Notes: generated by a model not told the origin, from the sequence alone. A stretch of DNA of 64,000 nucleotides from an uncultured Collinsella sp. (GCA_902490305.1 CABUDI010000003.1:1-64000); one strand, 5' to 3'; numbered from the stretch's first letter, positions 7,494-16,150 are shown. Numbers and translations: made by a program.

Positions 7494-7931
7494 CTACTTT
7501 TCGAGACGTTCCCTCAGCAGCTCCATCGCGTGTGCGTAGCCCTGCAGGCCCTCGCCGGTGATGGTGGTGAAGCAGGCCAGGTGCGCATAGCTCACCTGGC
7601 GGAAGTCCTCGCGTGTTTCGACGGCGCTGATGTGGACCTCCACAGCCGGGATGGCGACGGCCTTGAGGGCGTCCAGGATGGCCACGCTCGTGTGCGTGTA
7701 GGCAGCCGGGTTGATGACGATGCCGTCGACCTTGCCGTAGGCCTCCTGGATCTTGTCGACGATGCTGCCCTCGTGGTTAGACTGGAAGACCTCGACCTCG
7801 TCGAAGCCCTGTGCGGCGCCGGCATCCTTGCAGATCTGGACCAAGCGGTCGTAGTTGTCGCTACCGTAGATACCCGGCTCGCGAATACCGAGCATGTTAA
7901 GGTTGGGACCGTTAATGACGAGTGCTTTCAT
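7494..7931 (-). CDS. aroQ: 3-dehydroquinate dehydratase, type II
   Basis: This enzyme dehydrates 3-dehydroquinate to 3-dehydroshikimate, the third shikimate step. At 145 residues it is the usual size for the dodecameric type II enzyme. It starts MKALVINGPNLNMLGIREP, with the catalytic tyrosine in the following GIYG, and has FQSNHEGSIVD, the substrate-binding NPAAYTHTSVAI, and VEVHIS. AAAGGAAG lies shortly before the ATG. It is the last gene of the aromatic cluster, separated from aroE-K by a palindromic repeat. Confidence 0.95.
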   Translation of the reverse strand: MKALVINGPNLNMLGIREPGIYGSDNYDRLVQICKDAGAAQGFDEVEVFQSNHEGSIVDKIQEAYGKVDGIVINPAAYTHTSVAILDALKAVAIPAVEVHISAVETREDFRQVSYAHLACFTTITGEGLQGYAHAMELLRERLEK

Positions 7932-7952
7932 GGTTGCTTCCTTTGCGGTTGG

Positions 7953-7993
7953 AAAACCACCACAAAGGTGCCTGTCCCCTTTGTGGTGGTTTT
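7953..7993. repeat. Palindromic intergenic element between aroE-K and aroQ
   Basis: A perfect 16-bp inverted repeat (7953-7968 with 7978-7993) encloses TGCCTGTCC. On the minus strand its centre reads GGGGACAGGCACC and its end is TTTT, so it could also act as a terminator or processing site between aroE-K and aroQ. Its symmetry suggests a small mobile or REP-like repeat. I know this kind of core from Coriobacteriia intergenic regions but cannot confirm copy number here. Confidence 0.65.
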
Positions 7994-7995
7994 GG

Positions 7996-9246
7996 TTAGA
8001 GAGCGGGTGGGAGGGTGTCGAGGAGGGCTTGAGCGGTGTTGGCGGCGCAGTCGCGTGAGTCGATGATGTAGTCGGCCCAGGCGCGGTAGCGCGGCATGCG
8101 CTGCTCGGCGAGCTTGTCGATGCCGTCGCGCGCGGTGATAGGGCGGCCCTTGTGGGCGAGCTCGTCGAGCTTGCGGTTGAGCATCACGACCTGGCTGTTT
8201 TGGTGCAGCAGCGGGTAATTCTCGTCGCGCGTGACCACGCCGCCGCCGGTTGAGAGCACCAGGCCGCTGCGCTTGGAGATGTCGGACAGCGCCGCCGTCT
8301 CCTGCTCGCGGAAGGCCGCCTCGCCGCACTCGACGATATAGTCGGCACAGGGCATGCCCAGACGCTTTTCAAGCGCGGCGTCCAAGTCGATGTGCTCGCG
8401 ACCCGTCAGCATTGCGATCTGCTCGCCCACGCGGGTCTTGCCCGAACCTGGCATGCCGATGAGCGCGATGTTCTGCTCGCGGTGAGACAGGCGCTCCGTT
8501 ACGTCCAGGATGCGCTCGCGCGGGGTGGCTTTGCCGGTGTAGCGCTCAACAGCCTGTGCTGCTTGTGCCACAAGCATGAGCAGGCCGCCGATGCAGGGGA
8601 TGCCGCGGCGCTCGGCCTCGAGCATCAGACCCGTGCGGGCGGGGTTGTAGACAATGTCGATGACGCCCTCGAGCGCATCGAGGCCTTCGAGTGTACAGGG
8701 AGCGTCGGGGCAGTGGGGGAACATGCCGGCAGGCGTGCAGTTGACGAGCAGCGCGGTATCGGATTGCTGCGCGATGTTGTCATAGTTGACCTCGCTTTTG
8801 CGACCTACAGGCACGACGACAGCGCCCAGATCGCCGAGCACCATGCTGGCCGTGGTGCCTGCGCCGCCGGTGGCGCCGAGCACGAGGACCTTTTTGCTGG
8901 CAACCTCAACGCCCAACTCCTCGACCAGGCACTGAAAACCAAAGTAGTCGGTGTTGTCGCCGCGCAGGCGGCCATCGGGCAGGCGCGTGATGGTGTTGAC
9001 GTTGCCCATGCGCTCGGCGAGCGGACTCAGCTCGTCCAGGTATTCCATGACGGCGCGTTTGTAGGGGATGGTCACGTTGGTGCCCTCCCACTCGTTGCCC
9101 GTCATAAAGGCCGCGAGGTCTTCGGGCTCGCGCTCAAATCGCACGTACTCAAGCCCTGCGAGCTCCTTGTAGATGGTCGGGGTGTAGCTGTGGCCCAGCA
9201 CGCGGCCCAGAACGCCGTAGGGACGGGTTGCGGCGGTATCGGTCAT
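7996..9246 (-). CDS. aroEK: Fused shikimate dehydrogenase / shikimate kinase
   Basis: A 416-residue bifunctional enzyme. Residues 1 to about 265 are AroE, which reduces 3-dehydroshikimate with NADPH: LGHSYTPTIY substrate loop, NVTIPYK with the catalytic lysine, GDNTDYFGF, and a GATGGAG dinucleotide loop. From about residue 270 AroK phosphorylates shikimate with ATP: Walker A GMPGSGKT, HIDLDAALE, and STGGGVV. The kinase ends with a normal lid region (HKGRPITARD). The two steps are consecutive, so fusion may aid channelling. The ATG directly follows the pheA stop (TAGATG), indicating coupled translation. Confidence 0.95.
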   Translation of the reverse strand: MTDTAATRPYGVLGRVLGHSYTPTIYKELAGLEYVRFEREPEDLAAFMTGNEWEGTNVTIPYKRAVMEYLDELSPLAERMGNVNTITRLPDGRLRGDNTDYFGFQCLVEELGVEVASKKVLVLGATGGAGTTASMVLGDLGAVVVPVGRKSEVNYDNIAQQSDTALLVNCTPAGMFPHCPDAPCTLEGLDALEGVIDIVYNPARTGLMLEAERRGIPCIGGLLMLVAQAAQAVERYTGKATPRERILDVTERLSHREQNIALIGMPGSGKTRVGEQIAMLTGREHIDLDAALEKRLGMPCADYIVECGEAAFREQETAALSDISKRSGLVLSTGGGVVTRDENYPLLHQNSQVVMLNRKLDELAHKGRPITARDGIDKLAEQRMPRYRAWADYIIDSRDCAANTAQALLDTLPPAL

Positions 9247-10392
9247 CTAGAGCACCTCCGTGTAGCTGCCAAAGTAGGTGAAACTCTCGCACACGTCGTC
9301 GATTGAGTCGAGCAAGTCGTCGAGGGCCTTGCTGCCAAAGGGGCAGTCCAGGTCAAAGTAGAACATAAACTCAAAGTCGTGCCCGGGGATGGGGCGGCTC
9401 TCGAGCTTGATGAGGTTGATGTTGAGGGCGTAGAAGCGCTCGAGTACGCGATAAAGCGCGCCCGGCTCATTGGCCGTGGTGATCATGAGCGAGGTACGGT
9501 TGGCACCGGGATAGACGCGCGGTTCGCGACTGATGACGACGAAGCGCGTGTAGTTGTTGTCCGAGTCCTGGATGTTGGGTTCCAGTACTTCGAGTCCATA
9601 CAGCGCGGCGCAGCTGCGCGAGGCGATAGCGGCGACGTCGGTGCGCTCGGAGTTGGCGACCATCTCGGCCGACATGGCGGTGTTGGGGTATTTGGTGGCA
9701 TGCAGGCCGTGGCTCTCGATAAAGCCGGCGCACTGGGCAATGGCTTGGCCGTGGCTGTAGACCTCGCGCAAGTCGGCGAGTTTGGTGCCGGGTTTGACGA
9801 GCAGGTTGTGATCGATCTTGAGGCGCAGCGAGCGCACGATATGGAAGTCGAACTGGGCGAGCAAGTCGTAGACGGCGTTGACCGAGCCTGCGGTGGAGTT
9901 GTCGATGGGTAGCACGCCAAACTCGCAGAAGCCGTCGCGTACGGCGCGCATAACGCCCTCGAAGGTCTCAAAGAAGGCGATATCGGGCACGTCGAAGAGC
10001 TTGCACGCAGCGATCTGGCTGTAGGCGCCTTCGACGCCCTGGCAGGCAACGCTGGCCGTCTGGGGGAAGGGCGTGTCAAAGGCTGCGGCCGTGGCATGGG
10101 CCTTTTGCGACACCGTGATGCCCTTGAGCTCGTTGATGTAACGCTGCTGCTCGGCCTTGCTCATGCTCATGAGGAGGCGGAACAGGGCGATGGTCTGGGC
10201 CTCGTAGCGCTCGGGTGCGCGGCTGGCGAGGTTGTTGAGTTTGGAGCGCTCTCGGGCGGGGTCGAAGACGGCCTTGCCCATCTTGATCTTGGATTTGGCG
10301 ACTTCGGTGGCAATGTCCATGCGCTCGACAAAGCTGTTGAGCAGGGTGGTATCGATGCCGTCGATGGCCTGGCGAATATCGGCAAGGTCCAT
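9247..10392 (-). CDS. pheA: Bifunctional chorismate mutase / prephenate dehydratase (P-protein)
   Basis: This enzyme makes phenylpyruvate from chorismate via prephenate. It has 381 residues: an AroQ-type chorismate mutase at about 1-85 (IRQAIDGIDTTLL opening), prephenate dehydratase from about 108 (CQGVEGAYSQIAA, DNSTAGSVNAVYDLL), and a C-terminal ACT domain with NEPGALYRVL and the ESRP phenylalanine-binding motif. Feedback inhibition by phenylalanine is therefore expected. ATG 10392 has AAAGGGG upstream; a frame from 10506 would run through the repeat element and lacks homology. It is the first gene after the 10420-10547 element. Confidence 0.95.
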   Translation of the reverse strand: MDLADIRQAIDGIDTTLLNSFVERMDIATEVAKSKIKMGKAVFDPARERSKLNNLASRAPERYEAQTIALFRLLMSMSKAEQQRYINELKGITVSQKAHATAAAFDTPFPQTASVACQGVEGAYSQIAACKLFDVPDIAFFETFEGVMRAVRDGFCEFGVLPIDNSTAGSVNAVYDLLAQFDFHIVRSLRLKIDHNLLVKPGTKLADLREVYSHGQAIAQCAGFIESHGLHATKYPNTAMSAEMVANSERTDVAAIASRSCAALYGLEVLEPNIQDSDNNYTRFVVISREPRVYPGANRTSLMITTANEPGALYRVLERFYALNINLIKLESRPIPGHDFEFMFYFDLDCPFGSKALDDLLDSIDDVCESFTYFGSYTEVL

Positions 10393-10419
10393 GGAGGCCC
10401 CTTTCGTGAATGGTTGCCT

Positions 10420-10547
10420 GGGGTAGTTAATTTGGGACGGGGCTTTTTTAGCTACCCTTTGACTGGCGGTGAATCGATGGGCACCGGGGCAAATGCTCAC
10501 AGGCATATGGTGGTAGCTAAAAAGCCCCGTCCCAAATTAACTACCCC
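10420..10547. repeat. Inverted-repeat element with 36-37 bp terminal arms
   Basis: Two nearly perfect inverted copies of a 36-37 base unit (10420-10456 and 10512-10547) flank about 55 unique bases. Each unit carries TTTGGGACGGGGC and has GGTAGCTAA/TTAGCTACC-type ends, so a unit is itself partly palindromic. The arms differ by one base in the T/A tract. Related units occur at 36141-36172 and 44161-44223. It lies between aroC and pheA and carries no reading frame. It looks like a small non-autonomous repeat (MITE- or REP-like). Confidence 0.8.
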
Positions 10548-10560
10548 TGGGGTGGGTGGA

Positions 10561-11658
10561 CTAAAGCTGGCCTGCGTCCTCGAGGAGGGCGTCCCAGATG
10601 GCGAGGGCGGCGGCTGCTTCGGCTACGGGGACGGCGCGCGGGACGATGCAGGGATCGTGACGGCCGTGGACCGAGAGCTCGGCATTTTCCATGGCGTCCA
10701 TATCCACGGTCTGCTGCTCGCGGCCAATGGAGGGCGTCGGCTTTACGGCCATGCGCCACATGACGGGTGCGCCTGTGGAAATGCCGCCCAGAATGCCGCC
10801 GGCATTGTTGGACTCGACTGCAATCTCGCCGGTCTCGGCATCAGCGCGGTACGGATCGTTGTTCTCGCTGCCGCGCATGGCGGCCACGGCAAAGCCCATG
10901 CCAAACTCCACGCCCTTCACGGCGGGAATGCCAAATGCGATCTGTGCGATGCGGTTCTCGATGCCGTCGAACATGGGGTCACCGATGCCTGCGGGAAGCC
11001 CGTAGATGCCGCACTCCACGATGCCGCCGATGCTGTCGAGTTCGTCGCGCGCGGCTAGGATCTCCTCGCGCATGCGGCCGGCTGCGGCGGCGTCAATGCA
11101 GGGCAGATCGTTCGTAAGGATTGCCTTGCGGTCGGCCTCGCGATAGGCCATATCGTCCATGGGCAGGTCGGAGATGCCACCGATCTGCGCGACGTGCGCC
11201 ATGACCTTGATACCGCGGGCCTCGAGTGCCTGCAGCGCGATGCCGCCGGCGATGCACAAGGGGGCCGTTAGGCGGCCGGAGAAATGCCCGCCGCCGGCGA
11301 CGTCGTGCATGTTGTGGTACTTCACGCGCGCCGGAAAGTCCGCGTGTCCCGGACGGGGCTTGCGGCGCAACTCGGAGTAATCCTTGGAGCGCGTGTTGGT
11401 GTTCTCGATAATCGCTGCGATGGGTGCGCCGGTGGTGTGTCCATCGACCACGCCGGCAATGATATGCGCGGCGTCGGCCTCGTGGCGCTTGGTTGCGGTC
11501 TCGTCGCGACCGGGGGCACGACGGTCCAAAAAGGCCTGCAGCGTCTCCTGGTCCACAGCGATGCCCGCGGGGACACCGTCGAGCGAGCAGCCGATAGCAG
11601 GGGAGTGCGATTGGCCGAAGATGCTTAAGTGCAAAACGTTGCCAAAGGTCGAGGACAT
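10561..11658 (-). CDS. aroC: Chorismate synthase
   Basis: This enzyme converts EPSP to chorismate, the last shikimate step, using reduced FMN. It has 365 residues. It shows FGQSHSPAIGCSLDGVPAG near the start, ETATKRHEADAAHIIAGVVDG-type substrate segment, RPGHAD, and GGHFSGRLTAPLCIAGGIA. ATG 11658 has GAGGAGG 6 bases upstream, inside the end of aroA; a frame from 11709 adds only unconserved codons. One base separates the aroA stop from this start. The inverted-repeat element follows. Confidence 0.96.
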   Translation of the reverse strand: MSSTFGNVLHLSIFGQSHSPAIGCSLDGVPAGIAVDQETLQAFLDRRAPGRDETATKRHEADAAHIIAGVVDGHTTGAPIAAIIENTNTRSKDYSELRRKPRPGHADFPARVKYHNMHDVAGGGHFSGRLTAPLCIAGGIALQALEARGIKVMAHVAQIGGISDLPMDDMAYREADRKAILTNDLPCIDAAAAGRMREEILAARDELDSIGGIVECGIYGLPAGIGDPMFDGIENRIAQIAFGIPAVKGVEFGMGFAVAAMRGSENNDPYRADAETGEIAVESNNAGGILGGISTGAPVMWRMAVKPTPSIGREQQTVDMDAMENAELSVHGRHDPCIVPRAVPVAEAAAALAIWDALLEDAGQL

Positions 11659-11659
11659 G

Positions 11660-12979
11660 CTATTCCTCCTCGAGCGTGACCTTGCCGCCCAGCAGGCGGT
11701 AGTGGTCAAAGAAATCGGGATAGGACTTGTTGACGGCCTCGGCGCCGTGGATCACAACTTCGCCAGTGGCGCGGCTCGCGGCTATGGCGGCCATCATGGC
11801 GATGCGGTGGTCGTTGTGCGAATCGACCTCGCCGCCGGTAAAGGCGTCAACACCCTTGATGATGAGGTCGTCGCCGGCAATGCGCACCTGTGCACCCAGT
11901 GCGGTGAGCTCGCGGGTGGTGGTGGCTAGACGGTCAGATTCCTTGATGCGCAGGCGCGTGCAGTCACGGATGAACGTGCGGCCCTGAGCCAGCGATGCCA
12001 CGGCCGAGATTACGGGCACCAGGTCGGGGATGTCGTGCGCGCTCATTTCAAAGCCGGCGAGCTTGTCGGACTGCACGGTGGCGGCGTTGGTGGAGCGTAC
12101 GATGCGGGCGCCAAAGCGCGAGAGCGCGGCAAGCACGTTGCGGTCGCCCTGGGCCGAGCTGAGCGACACGCCCTCGACAGTGATGGGGTCGGAGCCGATG
12201 GCGCCGGCGCACAGCCAAAAGGCGGCGTTGGACCAGTCGCCCTCGACGGCTACGCTGCCGGGCGTGCGGTACGAGCCGCTGTTCACGCGGAAGTTCGTGA
12301 CCTCGGGCTGGCCGTCCTTGGCGGGGATGCGCTCGACGTTGACCTCGACACCAAAGGCCTTCATGGCCTGGATGGTCAGGTTGATATAGGGGCGGCTCTC
12401 GATAAGGCCGATCACCTGCACGCAGGAGGGCTGGGCCAGAAGTGGGGCTGCCAGCAGTAAGCCGGAGATGTATTGCGAGCTCACGTTGCCCGGCAGGATA
12501 AAGGTGCCCGGGCGCATGCGGCCGCTTGTCTTGAGCGGAAAGCCGCCCAGACCCTGCAGGTCGCAGCCGGCGGCAATGATCTCGTCGGAGAGCGGGGAGA
12601 GGGGGCGTGCGCCCAGACGGCCCTGGCCCACAAAGGTTGCCTCTGCCCCCAGCGCGCAGGCGACGGGCAGCATAAAGCGGAGCGTGGAGCCGCTCTCGCC
12701 GCAGTCGAGCGTGCCGCCGGCAAGTGCCTTGAGCAGGCCAAACTCAATACTCTTCATAGTGGGATGGACCTGGAAGCCATCCTCGACGGTCTCGATGCGG
12801 GCGCCCAGCGCTGTGAGGCAGCGCACCGTGGCCTCGATATCGGCACAGGTCGTGTTGCAGGTCACGTGCGTCTCGCCGTTGGCAAGTGCGGCGCAGATGA
12901 TGAGGCGGTGCGCCATCGACTTGGACGCAATGGCGGGAACGGTGCCCTTGAGCGGGGAGGGGGTGATGCGGGCTAGCAT
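11660..12979 (-). CDS. aroA: 3-phosphoshikimate 1-carboxyvinyltransferase (EPSP synthase)
   Basis: This enzyme joins shikimate-3-phosphate and phosphoenolpyruvate to make EPSP. It has 439 residues with the two-domain inside-out barrel layout. The substrate-binding SKSMAHR is near residues 19-25, LDCGESGSTLRFMLPVA around 90-106, and near the C-terminus come LRIKESDRLATT and DHRIAMMAAIA. The first 7 bases overlap the end of aroB, implying translational coupling. Confidence 0.96.
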   Translation of the reverse strand: MLARITPSPLKGTVPAIASKSMAHRLIICAALANGETHVTCNTTCADIEATVRCLTALGARIETVEDGFQVHPTMKSIEFGLLKALAGGTLDCGESGSTLRFMLPVACALGAEATFVGQGRLGARPLSPLSDEIIAAGCDLQGLGGFPLKTSGRMRPGTFILPGNVSSQYISGLLLAAPLLAQPSCVQVIGLIESRPYINLTIQAMKAFGVEVNVERIPAKDGQPEVTNFRVNSGSYRTPGSVAVEGDWSNAAFWLCAGAIGSDPITVEGVSLSSAQGDRNVLAALSRFGARIVRSTNAATVQSDKLAGFEMSAHDIPDLVPVISAVASLAQGRTFIRDCTRLRIKESDRLATTTRELTALGAQVRIAGDDLIIKGVDAFTGGEVDSHNDHRIAMMAAIAASRATGEVVIHGAEAVNKSYPDFFDHYRLLGGKVTLEEE

Positions 12980-14079
12980 GCGGATGCGTCTCCCTTCTGG
13001 CCGAGGCCCTCGGCAATTAAATCATGGAAGGTGGAAAGCGGCGTGCGGTCGATGCTGCAGCGGCCAATACCGTGCGGAATCACCAGGTCGATAGTGTCAC
13101 CGGCGCGTTTTTTGTCGTGCAGCGCCTCGGCAAAGATGGCGTCGGCCGAAAGCTCGCAGCGGGTCTTGAGGCCATGACGGGCGCAGAGCTCCTCGATGCG
13201 ACCGGGCAGCTCGGCATCGCAAATGCCGTGCAGGGCTGCGGCACGCGTGATGATGCCCATGCCGATCGACACGCAGTTGCCGTGTCCCAGCTCAAAGTGC
13301 TCGCAGGCCTCGACGGCATGTCCGGCGCTGTGTCCAAAGTTGAGGAGCTTGCGCTGGTTGGTCTCGCGTTCGTCGGCAACGACCACGGCGCGCTTAATGT
13401 CGATATTGCGGGCGATTATGAGCGCCACGCGGGCCACGTCGCGGTTCAGCAGCTCAAGCGTGAGCGGGGTCTTCTCCAGCTCGGCGAAGAGCTCGGGGTC
13501 GGCGATCACGGCGTGCTTGACGACTTCGCCGCAGCCGTCGGCGAACTGCTCGGGCGTGAGGGTGGCAAGGCATCCCACGTCAGCGATGACAACACTTGGC
13601 TGCCAAAAGGCGCCAGCTAGGTTCTTGCCGGCAGCCAGGTCGATGGCCGTCTTGCCGCCCACCGACGAGTCCACCATAGCGAGCAAACTCGTGGGGATCT
13701 GCACAAACTTGCAGCCGCGCATGTAGGTGGCGGCCACAAAGCCGGCTACGTCGCCCACGACGCCGCCGCCGAGTGCCACGATCACGTCGGAGCGCGAAAG
13801 CTCGTGCTCGGCTACAAACTCAAGAATGGCAACGTAGGTCTCGGCGCGCTTGTGTACCTCGCCGGCCTCGAAGGTGCAAATGCTTACCTCATAGCCTGAC
13901 GCCTCCAGGCTCTGCTTAACGGGCATCTGGTAGAGCGGGCCCACGTTGGTGTCCGTCACGATGACGGCGCGGGTGCCTCCGGCGGTGGCGCGAACGAGTG
14001 GCCCTGCCTGCTCCAGCAAAAACGTGCCCACGTGTACCTGGTAGGTGCGTGCGGTGTCGATATCGATGGTAATCGCCAT
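12973..14079 (-). CDS. aroB: 3-dehydroquinate synthase
   Basis: This enzyme cyclises DAHP to 3-dehydroquinate using NAD and a divalent metal. It has 368 residues. It carries the GGGVVGDVAGFVAATYMRG nucleotide-binding region and the TSLLAMVDSSVGGKTAIDL segment. The metal-binding histidines appear in NFGHSAGHAVE and ELGHGNCVSIG. It overlaps aroA by 7 bases and follows tyrA after a 36-base gap. Confidence 0.96.
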   Translation of the reverse strand: MAITIDIDTARTYQVHVGTFLLEQAGPLVRATAGGTRAVIVTDTNVGPLYQMPVKQSLEASGYEVSICTFEAGEVHKRAETYVAILEFVAEHELSRSDVIVALGGGVVGDVAGFVAATYMRGCKFVQIPTSLLAMVDSSVGGKTAIDLAAGKNLAGAFWQPSVVIADVGCLATLTPEQFADGCGEVVKHAVIADPELFAELEKTPLTLELLNRDVARVALIIARNIDIKRAVVVADERETNQRKLLNFGHSAGHAVEACEHFELGHGNCVSIGMGIITRAAALHGICDAELPGRIEELCARHGLKTRCELSADAIFAEALHDKKRAGDTIDLVIPHGIGRCSIDRTPLSTFHDLIAEGLGQKGDASAC

Positions 14080-14115
14080 AAGCTATGGTCCTTTCGACCT
14101 GGCGTGATAGGTGGT

Positions 14116-15030
14116 CTAGTGGGCGCTCTCGTCGTCGAGTGCGCGCTTGATGCGATCGCCCTCGGCAAGGAGATTCTCAAGATAACGCTGGTCGCGGTTC
14201 TTGAGCGCACGGCTGTAGGCGCCGAGCGAATCGATCAGATGGTCGATCTCGAAGGCGAGAGCGTCGGCGTCGTCAATCATGAGCTCGGACCACATCTGCG
14301 GGTTGAGGTGTGCCACGCGCGTGAGGTCGCGGTAGCTACCGGCTGAAAAGCCGTGGTGGACCTGGGCGGTGGGGCTCTTTACGTAGGCGTTGGACACCAC
14401 GTGTGCGAGCTGGCTCGTAAATGCGATCACGCGGTCGTGCTCGGCGGCGGTGGTCACGCTGAACTTGCCAAACCCCAAGGGACGCACCATCTCGCGCACC
14501 TGGCCCAAGAGCTCCAGCTTAAGGGCATCGTCTACCGCAGGCGGAACGAGCACGAGCGGTGCGCCCTGGAACAAGTCGGCGCGGGAGTGCGCGTAGCCCG
14601 AGAACTGGGTGCCCGCCATGGGGTGTGCGCCCACAAAGTAAAAGCCGTGCTCTTGTGCGAGCTCAAAGGCACGCTCGCACACAATGCCCTTGACGCCCAC
14701 GGTGTCGATTACCACGGGGCCCATGATGGCTTCGGTGTCGGTGGCGTCGGCGAGCGCCTGGGCGTGGGCCTCGAGCCACTCGATGCATCCTTTAGGATAG
14801 CAGGCAAGGACGATGATGTCGCATTCGCCGAGCGTCTCGTCGTTGAGCTCGCCGGCGACGGTACCCATGCTGGCGGCCGTCATCACGTCATCGTCGGGGT
14901 CCCAGGCAAGCACGCGAACGCCCGCCTGCGCATAGCCGCGGGCAAAGCTGCCGCCGATGAGGCCCAGGCCCACGATGCCGGCGCACTTGGGTCCACCCTG
15001 GTTGACGCGTGCGTTTCTCACCGTACCCAT
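14116..15030 (-). CDS. tyrA: Prephenate dehydrogenase
   Basis: This enzyme oxidises prephenate to 4-hydroxyphenylpyruvate for tyrosine synthesis. It has 304 residues, with the Rossmann motif GLGLIGGSFARG near residues 22-33, the FVGAHPMAGTQFSGY segment, and an all-alpha C-terminal dimer domain (GFSAGSYRDLTRVA). There is no chorismate mutase or ACT domain, so that mutase activity must come from PheA. The start is 3 bases after the aroF stop, so the two are coupled. Confidence 0.93.
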   Translation of the reverse strand: MGTVRNARVNQGGPKCAGIVGLGLIGGSFARGYAQAGVRVLAWDPDDDVMTAASMGTVAGELNDETLGECDIIVLACYPKGCIEWLEAHAQALADATDTEAIMGPVVIDTVGVKGIVCERAFELAQEHGFYFVGAHPMAGTQFSGYAHSRADLFQGAPLVLVPPAVDDALKLELLGQVREMVRPLGFGKFSVTTAAEHDRVIAFTSQLAHVVSNAYVKSPTAQVHHGFSAGSYRDLTRVAHLNPQMWSELMIDDADALAFEIDHLIDSLGAYSRALKNRDQRYLENLLAEGDRIKRALDDESAH

Positions 15031-15033
15031 GGG

Positions 15034-16059
15034 TTACTCCTGAACGGTCTCTTGGCAGACGACCTCGCGGATGGCGCGGATGCGGCGCATGGTGTCGTCG
15101 AACTGGTCGGGGGTGAGGGCCTGAGCACCGTCGGACCAAGCGTGGCTCGGGTCGTCGTGGACCTCGATCTCCAGACCGTTGGCGCCGCAGGCAGTCGCGG
15201 CGAGCGCCATGGGCTCGACATAGCGGGTGTAGCCGGTGGCGTGGCTGGGGTCGGCGACGACGGGCAGGTGCGACAGGTGGTGCAGCACCGGCACGGCGTT
15301 GAGGTCGAAGGTGTTGCGGGTGCGGGTCTCGAAGGTGCGAATGCCGCGCTCGCACAGGATGACGTTGTCGTTGCCCTCGCTCATGATGTACTCGGCAGCC
15401 ATGAGCAACTCATCGACGGTGCCGGACATGCCGCGCTTGAGCAGGACCGGGGTCTTGGTCTTGCCGACCTCCTTGAGCAGGGGGAAGTTCTGCGCGTTGC
15501 GGGCGCCGATCTGCATGACGTCGATCTTCTTGTCCAAGAAGACCTGCACGTCGCGCGGGTCCATGATCTCGGTGACGATCGGCATGTCGAGCTCGGCGGA
15601 TGCCTCGCATAGCAGGTCCAGGCCGGCGGGGCCCATGCCCTGGTAGGCGTAAGGGGAGGTGCGGGGCTTGTAGGCGCCACCGCGCAGCATCGTGGCGCCG
15701 GCGGCCTTCACGCGGCGGGCGATGCGGATGAGGTTCTCGCCCTCGACGGAGCACGGGCCGGCGATGACCTGGAACTGGTCGCCGCCGATCTTGACGCCGT
15801 GGCCGCAGTCGATGACGGAGTCCTCTGGGTGGAACTTGCGGTTGGCACGCTTAAAGGGCTCGGAGACGCGCTGCACGCGCTCGACGACATCCATGGACTC
15901 GAGCAGGAACGGGTCGATCTTGGTCGTATCGCCCACTAGGCCGATGATGGTCTCGTTCTCGCCGCGCGAGACGTCGGTCTTGAGACCCTTCTTCTCAATC
16001 CAGCTGACGATATGGCCGACGGCCTCGTCGCTGGCGCTCTGCTTTAAAATCGCAATCAT
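15034..16059 (-). CDS. aroF: 3-deoxy-7-phosphoheptulonate (DAHP) synthase with N-terminal ferredoxin-like domain
   Basis: This enzyme catalyses the committed step, condensing phosphoenolpyruvate with erythrose-4-phosphate. It has 341 residues. An ACT/ferredoxin-like N-terminal domain (about 1-75, starting MIAILKQ) precedes the barrel, with VIAGPCSVE, LRGGAYKPRTSPYAYQG, QIGARNAQN, LLKRGMSGT, and VVADPSHATG. This resembles the Thermotoga/Bacillus class I-beta enzyme, where the N-terminal domain mediates feedback control. ATG 16059 starts at the conserved MIAI; a frame from 16107 crosses a hairpin. It is the first gene of the aromatic operon. Confidence 0.95.
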   Translation of the reverse strand: MIAILKQSASDEAVGHIVSWIEKKGLKTDVSRGENETIIGLVGDTTKIDPFLLESMDVVERVQRVSEPFKRANRKFHPEDSVIDCGHGVKIGGDQFQVIAGPCSVEGENLIRIARRVKAAGATMLRGGAYKPRTSPYAYQGMGPAGLDLLCEASAELDMPIVTEIMDPRDVQVFLDKKIDVMQIGARNAQNFPLLKEVGKTKTPVLLKRGMSGTVDELLMAAEYIMSEGNDNVILCERGIRTFETRTRNTFDLNAVPVLHHLSHLPVVADPSHATGYTRYVEPMALAATACGANGLEIEVHDDPSHAWSDGAQALTPDQFDDTMRRIRAIREVVCQETVQE

Positions 16060-16130
16060 GGTGTGCCTCTCACCTCGATGGATAGCTCTTGCAAAAACGG
16101 CCCGCATCGCGAGCCGTTATATATGTGCAT
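16056..16130 (-). CDS. Possible 24-codon leader peptide ahead of aroF
   Basis: A small frame starts at ATG 16128-16130, crosses the pre-aroF hairpin, and stops at a TGA that overlaps the aroF ATG (ATGA). It contains one Tyr and one Phe codon near the hairpin. It has no ribosome-binding site, but a TATAAA (16136-16141 on this strand) ends 5 bases before its ATG, so it could be translated from a leaderless transcript. A frame of this length can arise by chance, so this is only a candidate. Confidence 0.25.
   Translation of the reverse strand: MHIYNGSRCGPFLQELSIEVRGTP
16093..16118 (-). terminator. Intrinsic terminator or attenuator in the aroF leader
   Basis: On the minus strand a 10-bp stem (16118-16109 with 16105-16096, one wobble pair) with a 3-base loop is followed by five Ts. 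It lies 34 bases upstream of the aroF ATG, with no other minus-strand gene before it. A terminator in this place is best explained as an attenuator of the aromatic operon. It could alternatively block antisense transcripts from the tRNA/ATPase side. Confidence 0.7.
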
Positions 16131-16150
16131 GAGAGTTTATACTAATTGTT

